From Taxillus chinensis (taxonomy: Eukaryota > Streptophyta > Magnoliopsida > Santalales > Loranthaceae): 64,000 bases of DNA. The stretch spans positions 22,596,148 to 22,660,147 of the forward strand of contig CM042090.1 of assembly GCA_023512835.1 (NCBI GenBank), in the 5' to 3' direction. The translations under genes and the position numbers were made by a program. The notes beneath the pieces were generated by a model that saw only the letters and a program-made list of their open reading frames with translations, was not told where the DNA came from and did no database searches. This document shows, one piece after another, positions 10,781-28,748 of the stretch (positions are counted from its first letter, which is position 1; every line of letters starts with the position of its first letter).

Positions 10781-12660
10781 CCAAATTGCCTGATTTTTAG
10801 GCGTGCAATGATTTCACAGTTGATTTTTTTTGTGTGTGTGGGTAGAATGAAATATTTGTAACTTAGAAGTGGGGTTCGTTAATTGGTTTGGTCATGTGGT
10901 TTGGTTCCTTCTTCCTTGTTTTTCTATCATAAAGTGGCAATTTGACTGGTTCTGTGAAAAGAAGTGACACCCACCACCTGACACCCACCACCCTCATGAT
11001 TACATTCCATTACACCAACAATTTGGATTGTCTTTAAGGTGGGATTAAAAAAAAAACTATTAATTATCTAATTAATAGTATTGTCTTAATTTTCTTACTT
11101 AATTTGGATTGAAATTTCCAAATTGTAATCCCCAACTCGAAAAAGAAAATGGATCTTCACCTGGAGGCATGTGCTGCTTGCCAGTTGCCACATCTCCCTC
11201 TTTGGCTTCCCTTCCCTGTTCCCCATGCTCAAAGCTTCAAAAAAGAAAAAAACATTTTTATTTAGTATTCAGCAAAAGGAGCCGACATGGTGTGACTACC
11301 ATTTTCGGTGATGGACCCTTATCCAAAAAATATTCAATTATTTTCCCCCTCTTTTTAATGGACGTTCTGTTGACTCCAAGTATGTTGTTTTGGATCTAGA
11401 AACAGATCGACCAACACCACGTTCAACCCGTTTTATTGTAAATCTTATTGGGTCCTTTAAAATCAGTTTCGTGAAAAGGAAAAGCGAAGGAAGCATTGAT
11501 TTATTTATCTATATATATATATATATATTAAATAGAAATTTTCTAAAATTATGTATTGACTTTGATCCGATTTAAATTTTATGTTTTATTTATAAAGTTA
11601 AAATCATTTAGTTTTAAAAAAACTAATTATTTGTGTTTGATTTGTGCAAAATACAATGTTAATTATAAAATATTATTTTAATTACTAATAGGACATTTTA
11701 AAATATTATTATTTAGATCTAATTTTAAAATTTTAAAACTAATATAGATAAATAAAATTAAAAATCAATAAATAATAGTAGCATGTTAAAATACAATCAT
11801 TTTAATATTATTATTATTAGTATTTTAAGAAATAAATTATTATGTAAATATAGTTAACAACTAATTATATATATATGATTTTATTAACTAATTAATAATG
11901 GAATTATCATTATGGTAATCATTTTTAAAAAAAGCTATATGCGTATAATCAAAACCGATAATAACATCAACACTTAATTTTAATTATAATATTTAAAATA
12001 ATAACATATAATAATAGCTATTTCTAAAATAAAATGCTATATAAATATGATTATTAAATGAAAATGATGACTTAATATTATTGCCATGTAATATAATTAT
12101 ATAATGTTTATTGCTCTATGTAGATTTGTGTTTTACTCTTACTTAAATATATTCACAGATGGCAAATATTGGGATTTTAAAAAATCGGTATTAAAATAAT
12201 TAATGATTAGTCAAAAGTTTATTTGAAAATGTTTAAAACCGAGTTTTAGCAAATTATACTACAAGTTTTGAACCAATCAGGCACAAAATTAAAAAAACAA
12301 AATTGTATTTGAGGAATTTTTATGATGAAAACGGCTCCATCTCAGTGAAAAATCACTAGGACGCCTTCAATGGACAGTACAATAGACCTGAGATTATCTT
12401 AAATTCTCGTAGAATGAATATAAACATCATATATTTGTTCTACCAACCCAACAATGAAAGGCAGCTTTCCTAAACAAAGAATTGTGACATCATTCAAACT
12501 TTAGATGCTGATAAATTTTGTGGTAATCAAGAGTGGCACTGGGATATTGTGACAGAAGATGATAGGAAAACTGCAGCCCAGGAATGGACCTTCCCATGTA
12601 TATACACAAGAAGATGATCAGATATTGTGAAAAGGCAGCAGACAAAAATGGACATGTCTC
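10779..12660. other. AT-rich intergenic region
   Basis: This lies between the SGP promoter and the 3' end of the first GLR gene. It contains AT microsatellites (for example 11509-11528) and no supported gene. The last few hundred bases before 12661 are less AT-rich and are likely GLR 3' untranslated sequence. Confidence 0.5.
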
Positions 12661-16670
<4,010 letters not shown>

Positions 16671-17230
16671 ATTGAGTGTTCCTTCACTTCATTCCATCTT
16701 CTTCTTTTTTAGAAAAAAAAAAAAAGAAAGAAAGAAGCAGGCAGCTGGTTATATCTGGTTGCAAAACTCAAAGCAAAAATCAGGGTGAAGTTACAAATTC
16801 ACACATTAACGATTAGCCCAAGCCTCAAAAACATGAGCCCTGCAGTACCTGATTACCCAACTCATACACATATTCAGGAAAAAATGGGAGAAATAAAGAT
16901 ATAGCATTAACAACTAATAAAGTAAGAGCTACGGGGAAAACCCCCACGTTGGAAAACTAGCAGAAGAACAACAAGCAAGAGAAAGAAACTCCACTCTAAC
17001 AACTCCAACTAAAGTGTGTGTAGCTACTAAACCAAACAAGCCAAAGCACAACAAAAACAACAAGCTTTTGAAGAATAATTAAAGCTTGTGATTTGGGTAG
17101 TAGGAAGCTTACCCAGAAGTAAAAGAAGGAGAATTGCTTGGACTTGAAGACATCTCAATTCCCATTCCCATGGATATAAAAACATTCAGTCCATATACAC
17201 AGCTGCAGGCAAAACAGCTGCGCTGCAGCT

Positions 17231-17240
17231 TTATATATAA
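17231..17240 (-). promoter_or_regulatory. TATA box of the GLR3.4-type gene
   Basis: The palindromic TTATATATAA reads as a TATA box on the minus strand. It lies upstream of a leader that carries a plausible donor (CTGG|GTAAGC at about 17107-17112) and possible acceptors near 16740-16760, such as AACCAG. This suggests a 5' untranslated intron. Transcription would begin near 17200. Confidence 0.5.
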
Positions 17241-18876
17241 CCAAGAGGAACAGTCCCCCAATCTCAAGTAACGAATAATCCAACACCCACCTGCGATGTT
17301 CCCTGTCCCTTGGCTTTTGCACGCTCTTGTCTATGATGTGGGTAACGTTAATTTGATTGTGAGAAAGGAACTACTTATCAGTTGTCAATACTTCGCTACT
17401 TCTTTTATATATATATATATATATTATGAACAAAAGGATGAGGTGCATTGCTTGGAAGGGGCCGGTACAGACTACAGAGAAAACGTGGGATGCGTGCGTT
17501 GCGTGATGCTAATAATATTAATATTTCACCGAAAAGCATGTTACTAAAAAAATCCTAAAGACAATAGAATCATAATAATAATAGTAATATTTCTCGGAAC
17601 AAAATAATAATATTTATTATTATAATATTTATTTTCATATTTTTTCTAATTAATTTCACACAACAAAAATTACAATAAAATTTTACAGATAATAATACAT
17701 ATTATATGAATATTAATATAACGATTACTTTAAAAAAAAAACAATAGAGTTTATCACGCTAGTGAACTTTCAGTGAATACCTTAGTAGAAATAGTTAATT
17801 TTTTAAATAATTTTATCTATATATATATTTTTAATATTATTTATAAATTATATTTAAAATTTATGCATTAAATATAAATTTTATTAAAATTTCAAACTTT
17901 ATAATTTTAATTAATTTTATAATCAACATATAAATTTCAAATATAATTTACCATAATTATTATTTAATATTTTGTGTAAATAAATGAAATATTGTGTACA
18001 TATTATCAATGACTTAGAAATCTTAAATATTTTTATCATAGGAATGGGACTATAACAGTTTGTGATATGACTCCTCAAAATTTATACTAGAATATATTGT
18101 TTAAATAATTCACACGTATGCGCGCAAAAAAAAAAGAAAAAGAAAAAGAAACTATACGGTATAAAAAAATGTATTATTGCTAAATTGACTACAGTTTTTT
18201 TTGTTTTTTGTTTTTTGGGATTATGGTACATTTAAAAAAACATTTATTAATTGGCTACAAAAGTGTTAGCTTAGCTGTGCTGGGCCTGGCAATGCAAATT
18301 GCAAAGTCACTCCATGATATGAATTAAATACGCATTAATGACAATGTTCGCACACGATGACTCACCTGTCAAATGTTTTTTTGTTTTTCAATGTTGCGCT
18401 CTTCCGAAAAATCGTTAGAAACTGAGGCCTGCTGGCCTGGTCACTGGTGGGTTGATTTTCTTTTCAAAAACATAATCCAATTTATTTTTTATAAAATATA
18501 TTTTAGTAAAGTAATTATTTAAAAAAATAAAAAACTCTAATGTAAAATTAAAATGTTTTTTTCTTCTATTTCGTTGTTGGCCTACAATATTATATTTTTA
18601 TAACAAAATCTATTTTTTAAAAAATATATTCTTTTTAATATCTATTTTTTCAGATATTAAATATTTTTTTAAAAAAATCGTAATTAAAACGCCTATTCTA
18701 ATAAAGATAAATCAACACACAAAATCAAAACTACGCACCAGACATCTCCCCCCGGAGAAAATTATGTGGACGCGAACTTTTTTTACCTGCTTCTATAAAG
18801 TAAAAACGGTCAGTGTACAAAAATAAAAAAATTTGTGGGCTTCATTATAAATAAAATTTTTGGGACCGTCTGATAT
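17241..18876. other. AT-rich intergenic region
   Basis: No gene is seen. It contains an (AT)n run at 17408-17422 and low-complexity A/T sequence up to the target-site duplication of the LTR element. Confidence 0.5.
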
Positions 18877-18881
18877 GATTT

Positions 18882-19293
18882 TGATGAGACCGTGACGTGC
18901 GTTACGTGCACGTGTCGTGTTGCGCAAGACATCTACTATTGCTATGACTCTTATTATATTTACTTTCCTTATCGTATTAGAAGTCTTTCCTTTTTATTAC
19001 TTTCCTTTATTTAATTCGTATTAGGGTATTTTAGTATTTTACCTTAGTTTCCTAATTATAATAGGTTTCCAATTCCTATTTACTAGCTTGCCTATAAATA
19101 TGCCTTGTCTATGACAAGTTATGTATTCAGATTATTCAGATTATTGGCTATTGGCAATTATAAACTCTCATATTAGAGGTTTATACTTATTTTCGGCTTT
19201 TTTAATTAATTACTTGAATTGCTTGGGCTAAAGTTTGGGTATTCAGTTATCCTTCTCTAAATTGTTGTTGGATCCTAATTAAGGTCTTCAACA
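18882..19293 (+). repeat. 5' LTR
   Basis: The LTR is 412 bp with TG...CA ends. A TATA-like CTATAAATA lies at 19092-19100. The first 40 bp hold a cluster of ACGT-core motifs including GCACGTGTC. Confidence 0.93.
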
Positions 19294-19296
19294 ATT

Positions 19297-19314
19297 TGGT
19301 GCTTTCATTGAGAG
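19297..19314 (+). other. Primer-binding-site-like sequence
   Basis: TGGTGCTTTCATTGAGAG starts three bases after the 5' LTR. TGG is the complement of the universal tRNA CCA end. The specific primer tRNA is not assigned. Confidence 0.6.
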
Positions 19315-19360
19315 ATCCTAATTAAGATTTCTTGATTTTATCTCGCGTTCTTCATCAGCA

Positions 19361-20995
19361 ATGACGGAAGAGGCGACAAAGACGAACAAACAACGGTTCG
19401 AAGCCCTGGAGCATTCTGTTACAGAACTTTCGACAGCAATGGCGGAGATGGCTCGTTCTCAAGCTATAACCAATCAGAATATTAACCGTCTTCTCACTGC
19501 CAGCAAAGGCAAGGAACCAGTCGGAAGAAGGCGAACTCATGGAGACGATTGTCGATCACGACGATCTGCAAAGGAGGCTGATGATTCATCAGATGCTGCA
19601 TACAATCCTTACCATGGCCATCTTAGGCGTGGTGGGCGTGTGGAGCGAGGTCCGACAGTTATCGAGCGGTGGTTGCGAGATGACCCAGTTAGTGGAGGGA
19701 ACGTAGACGGCTACAAATCTGATGGGATGTCAAACAGAACAGACCATGGACAACTGGCCCAACTGAAGCAAGATGGCAAGGTTGTTGACTATGTAGAGGA
19801 GTTTCGACGACTCCAAATTCTTGTTCGTGGTTGGTCTGAAGAGTCTTTGCTGGGTACCTTTATCGAGGGGTTAAAGCCATGGATAGCACGAGAACTGAAG
19901 TTGAAGCAACCTCAACGGCTAACTGAGGCCATGAGAATGGCAGAAGTCTTGGAGGGGAGTTACCATAGCGAAAAGAAGCTTGTTAAGGAGGATTCCGAGG
20001 ACATAAGTGTCAAAGCAGAACCTGTGGAAGACTCTCAAGCGGCAAAGGCGCCCAATGAAGGTGGATCTAAGAAGGATGACAAAAAAAGTCGAATACTTTC
20101 ATATGAAGAGGTTAATGAGAGAGCTAAGAAGGGCCTCTGCTTCAAATGCGGCGAGAAGTGGGACAAGGGCTATCGATGTCGCACTGGGAAGGTGTTTTTG
20201 ATTGACGATTCTGGTTCAATCAATAAAGGTGAATTGATGATGGCTAAAGTTGAAGAAGATACTTTTGACGCTGAGTTATCTCTTGATGCCATGACAGGGG
20301 GATCAAAACCAGCTATTATGAGGCTCATAGCGTGGATTGGAACTCATGAAGTTTCGTTGCTTGTAGATTCTGGTTCTACCCACAATTTCATCAACACTGA
20401 TATCATAAAGAAGGTTGGACTACAAGTTTCTACACTACAGCCTTTTATTGTACGAGTGGCTAGTGGAAAAAAATTACAATGTGCAGAGGTAGTATGGGAT
20501 GTGAAGCTCAATGCCCAAGGAGTCAGGATCACTGCTGACCTGCATGTGGTACCAATGGTGGGAGTTGATGTGGTTTTGGGCACTGCGTGGCTGAAAAGTA
20601 TCGGCAAGGTCATTACTGATTATCGAGCCATGACAATGGATTTCAAGCTGGATGGAAGAAAAAGAACTTGGACAGCTTTACCGCTAAAGGAGGAACACCA
20701 GTGCGATGCTAAAAAAGGCAAGCAGCCTTGTGGCGCTCAGTGTTTTGTGGTGATAGTTGATGGAGATTGGCGTGAAGCTTCTTGGAGTAACTTTTTCAAG
20801 TTAGGGGAGCATGATCCAAAACCTTCCCTTGAGGACAAGGGTGTCTTTGAAGGGAGGGGGAATGATGAGACCGTGACGTGCGTCACGTGCACGTGTCGTG
20901 TTGCGCAAGACATCTACTATTGCTATGACTCTTATTATATTTACTTTCCTTATCGTATTAGAAGTCTTTCCTTTTTATTACTTTCCTTTATTTAA
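19361..20995 (+). CDS. gag-aspartic protease polyprotein of the LTR element
   Basis: The open frame is 544 codons, uninterrupted, and runs through the purine tract into the 3' LTR. Residues 1-60 are polar and predicted helical (LEHSVTELSTAMAEMARS). A shortened Ty3/gypsy gag region follows (LAQLKQDGKVVDYVEEFRRL, WSEESLLGTFIEGLKPWIAR), then a zinc-knuckle-like LCFKCGEKWDKGYRC, then a retropepsin-like domain with the active-site triplet in LLVDSGSTHNFI and a downstream VVLGTAWLKSIGKV. Gag sequence normally found upstream of LAQLKQ in this family appears to be deleted, with a direct jump from a WLRDDP-containing segment. The knuckle has the CxxC...GxxC part, but the His position is occupied by Tyr (GYRC instead of the common GHRC). 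Nothing polymerase-like is encoded. Confidence 0.88.
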   Translation: MTEEATKTNKQRFEALEHSVTELSTAMAEMARSQAITNQNINRLLTASKGKEPVGRRRTHGDDCRSRRSAKEADDSSDAAYNPYHGHLRRGGRVERGPTVIERWLRDDPVSGGNVDGYKSDGMSNRTDHGQLAQLKQDGKVVDYVEEFRRLQILVRGWSEESLLGTFIEGLKPWIARELKLKQPQRLTEAMRMAEVLEGSYHSEKKLVKEDSEDISVKAEPVEDSQAAKAPNEGGSKKDDKKSRILSYEEVNERAKKGLCFKCGEKWDKGYRCRTGKVFLIDDSGSINKGELMMAKVEEDTFDAELSLDAMTGGSKPAIMRLIAWIGTHEVSLLVDSGSTHNFINTDIIKKVGLQVSTLQPFIVRVASGKKLQCAEVVWDVKLNAQGVRITADLHVVPMVGVDVVLGTAWLKSIGKVITDYRAMTMDFKLDGRKRTWTALPLKEEHQCDAKKGKQPCGAQCFVVIVDGDWREASWSNFFKLGEHDPKPSLEDKGVFEGRGNDETVTCVTCTCRVAQDIYYCYDSYYIYFPYRIRSLSFLLLSFI

Positions 20996-21274
20996 TTCAT
21001 ATTAGGGTATTTTAGTATTTTACCTTAGTTTCCTAATTATAATAGGTTTTCAATTCCTATTTACTAGCTTGTCTATAAATAGACCTTGTCTATGACAAGT
21101 TATGTATTCAGATTATTCAGATTATTGGCTATTGGCAATTATAAACTCTCATATTAGAGGTTTATACTTATTTTCGGCTTTTTCAGTTAATTACTTGAAT
21201 TGCTTGGGCTAGAGTTTGGGTATTCAGTTATCCTTCTCTAGATTGTTGTTGGATCCTAATTAAGGTCTTCAACA
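20863..21274 (+). repeat. 3' LTR
   Basis: This is a 412 bp copy of the 5' LTR. Differences seen include GCGTCACG against GCGTTACG, AATTCATATT against AATTCGTATT, and TATAAATAGACC against TATAAATATGCC. Most changes are transitions. Confidence 0.93.
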
Positions 21275-21279
21275 GATTT

Positions 21280-24200
21280 TTATTATGATTTTATTGAAAT
21301 TTGTGTTAAATTATAATTTTTTTTATTTGGTAGAAAAAAATATTTTAAAAAATATGTTATTTTTTAATTAGGTCCCATAAAAATTATATATATATGAAAA
21401 AGTAAAGGATACAATATTTAAAAAATTATTTAGATCTCCTGACCAAATTTAATTTAGATTTTAAAAAATAGATAGAAACATATTTTAAAAATAGTTATGA
21501 AACCTATAATCGTAGCCAATCAAACTCAGTTTAAATTTAATAATAATATCAATTTAAGAGTACATCGTACCCAATCAAACGCAGCCATGCCAATGTGTGA
21601 GCTGCCCGGTGGATACCTGGTAAAAAAAAAAGATGAGATTCCACTTACACTAGGTTATTTTTTTTCATCTTTATTTTTCAAAATGTACGGTAAATATTTA
21701 AAAATTTTAAAAAAACTCACATATTAGCTCCTCCATCTCTATGTCTATATAATAAAATAATATTTATTTAATAATTATTTATTATTTTTTCTATTTCTAT
21801 TATCTCTCGTTACGCTTTAAATCCATAAATAGTCATCATAAATAATGTGCAATGGATATATTTTTTAAAATAAAGATAAGATTTACAAATAAACCGTGAA
21901 TATTTAAATATAAAAATTAACTGTAACAATTCTAACTAATTTTTAGCTAAAAATTAAAACCTTTTCTAAAATTTTAAAAAATTAGACTGATTTAGATGCT
22001 CTTAAAGCATCTCCAACTCATTATCAAAAATAAAAGGTAAATGTATATTTGGCTAAAAACTCTATCCAATGCATTAATTAAATGCATAACTAAAGTAATA
22101 AAAAAGCTAAATTTGACTTTTGCTTTTGTTTTAACTGGAGATGTCATGTCATCAAACAATAATACTTCTCACATCTACCCCCACTATCTCCAATGCATCC
22201 CCCCCTTTCAAAATCCCTGCGTTGCCCAGCTTCTCGTCAACCATGCTCTGTCCATCGTCATTAGAGATTTGGAATTTGGAAAAGGAAACGCATGAATAAG
22301 TTGGAAAAATAATTATTAAGCAAAAAAATGGATAGTTCAACATTAAAGTGTCATTAGTTAAAGTATTACTGTAACAAGGTAAATATGACTTTAGTTAGTC
22401 ATTTTAGCTTGTTCTCTTACTAATTATAATTATTTGAGTATATTTTATTTAAGTTAGTGCTATTATAATTTTTTTATTATTATAAAATAATATTTAACGA
22501 AATTAAAAGTATTTTAAAAGAACAAATATATTTTTTCTATAAAAGGTAAATAATAACGATAAGAATAAAAAGAATAATAATACCGAAAAACATGTTAATT
22601 AATAATTACATAACGAATGCGTTGGATAGAATCGAATGGCGATGCACCGACATTTGACATTCAAAGTCTATACTTTGCGCCACGGTGCTTTGATTGGGCC
22701 GAGTCTTACTTTTGGGAAAGGAAACAAAAGCCACACGATGCATGAGCATGAAAAAGGCTCCTAAAGATGTGGACACCAGAATTCGTCCAAACAACGATGA
22801 TATATCCGTTTCGTTGGCGTTTTATTGTATATTAAAAATAATGAAAAATTAAAATGGTTCTCTTTCTTTCGTTGGCCATATATGTATGAAAATATATATA
22901 GCAATCCCATTGCATCCAAAATTGACACTAGTTATTTTATGTTTTATTTGAGATTAACTTGTTTGTTTAAAAATATCATTATTTAAAACTAATTAATTTT
23001 TTTTAATGTTTTTCTTTTAGTCATTCAAAATCTATGCTATTTTGTTTTGTATTTAGAGCTTGTTTTGTCTTATTAATATTTTGTTTTCTGTTTTTAAAAA
23101 TTAATTATCAATTCTCGATTGTTTGTAAACTGTATATTCAACTATTGTTTTCGTCCAAATTAAAATAATTTTTTATTATTTGCTCATTAACCCGTCTTCA
23201 TTCCAATTTTTTTCATTTCCATGGGTAATTAAAACGAGAGTCGTTCATTTCTTACTAAATTGTATTGTAAATTTGTAATTCATGGGCACCTCTTTCCAAT
23301 CAACACTCAATCGATCAAGCAACAATAATATCGCAGTTCCGCAGAAACTAGTTAATATTTTCAAAATATCACCAGCCGTGAGGGAAAGTATTAGAATGTT
23401 AGAATTGAAAGCTTATTTAGCAGTATTATTTTGCTTGTTTCTCCTTGTAGTCACCTAGTTAATTGTTTTTAAATTATCTAAAGCCTTAAGGGCACTTTGG
23501 GCTTTGAATTTACATGAAACTTGTGGCTTGTGGGGTGTTGACCACATTTCGGCAGAGTTATTAAAAAAATTGTAACAATAGATCAAAGATATATAAAAGG
23601 ATATCCATCCTTGCAAAATATATAAATTTAGAAAAGGCCTAAAAACAAGCTTTCTTGCAAGCACTCTAACATAGCATACTGTCATACGAAAAACTTGGGA
23701 GGAGTAGCAATGTTGCACGATCCACCAAATAAGTGTAAGTGTATAAGTTATAAGTTATACGAAAAACTTGGGAGGAGTAGCTTTCTTCTCAAGTTTAATC
23801 TTTATCTTGCTATCTTTTTGATGTTCTTTTGAATTGATTTGTTGTAAGTGTATAAGTTATACAATTGATAAGTTGTTGTATAGGAATTAAGAATAATATA
23901 ATATATTTTATTTATATCTCTATTGGATTCTTGTGTTGTCTGAATAATTTATTTTAGTCAAAAGATTATATAACCAGTGTCTTCACCCCATCTAAAATGA
24001 TATTTTAGCCAAAAGATGGTATAATCTGTGTTTTATCTCGTCACCATGCTCTAACCTCATCACGCTTCACGCTTCGCTTCAATCCAAGCAAGCACGATAA
24101 CTCACCAGACAACCGAAATTTACAAAAAAACTAATAATAATAATAGGGAGAGGAGAAATCACACTAGCTATAACCGCCAAAGACACCTTAACTGCATTTA

Positions 24201-24430
24201 TTATTTTATCTATTAATTTATTTTGCAGACGAGTTTCAAGTTTCAACACACAAGGTGTCGAAATATTTACATGTGTAGTGACTAGTGAGACTGTGAGAAC
24301 GAAGTGCAATGCACGTTAACTGGTAGTATATTATAAGCTATCTGCCCCACACTAGATTACATTGCTAAAATTATACAGGCTGGTCTAAGTTTCTTTACAC
24401 CCTCTCAAAAGCGTGGCCATTAGCGCGCCA
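21280..24430. other. AT-rich intergenic region between the two GLR genes
   Basis: No supported gene is present. A local direct repeat occurs twice at 23682-23707 and 23757-23781, and an imperfect ~55 bp tandem repeat lies at about 23950-24045. The last part before 24431 is probably 3' untranslated sequence of the GLR3.7-type gene. Confidence 0.5.
23682..23781. repeat. Short direct repeat
   Basis: ATACGAAAAACTTGGGAGGA followed by GTAGC occurs twice, about 75 bp apart. The spacer contains repeated ATAAGTTATA units, and AGTGTATAAGTTATA recurs near 23847. This looks like local tandem duplication or a slipped insertion footprint. Confidence 0.8.

Positions 24431-28748
<4,318 letters not shown>

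Larger units (their letters stand above)
18882..21274 (+). mobile_element. Complete small LTR retroelement with gag-protease only (TR-GAG-like)
   Basis: A 2,393 bp element has two 412 bp LTRs (18882-19293 and 20863-21274) that begin TGATGAGACC and end CTTCAACA. It is bounded by a perfect 5 bp target-site duplication GATTT (18877-18881 and 21275-21279). A tRNA-primer-like site TGGTGCTTTCATTGAG begins at 19297, and a purine tract GGGAGGGGGAA sits just before the 3' LTR. The 1.57 kb interior holds one open frame for gag and an aspartic protease. Reverse transcriptase, RNase H and integrase are absent, so it must be mobilised in trans. The LTRs differ at about ten positions (roughly 2.4%), indicating a fairly recent insertion. 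Confidence 0.93.

Noticed and set aside
10303..10793. Plus-strand open frames opposite SGP exon 1 (103 and 132 codons)
   Set aside because: They are shadows of the GC-rich minus-strand exon 1, rich in Gly/Arg/Ala with no domain, and the minus strand continues into a full GTPase.
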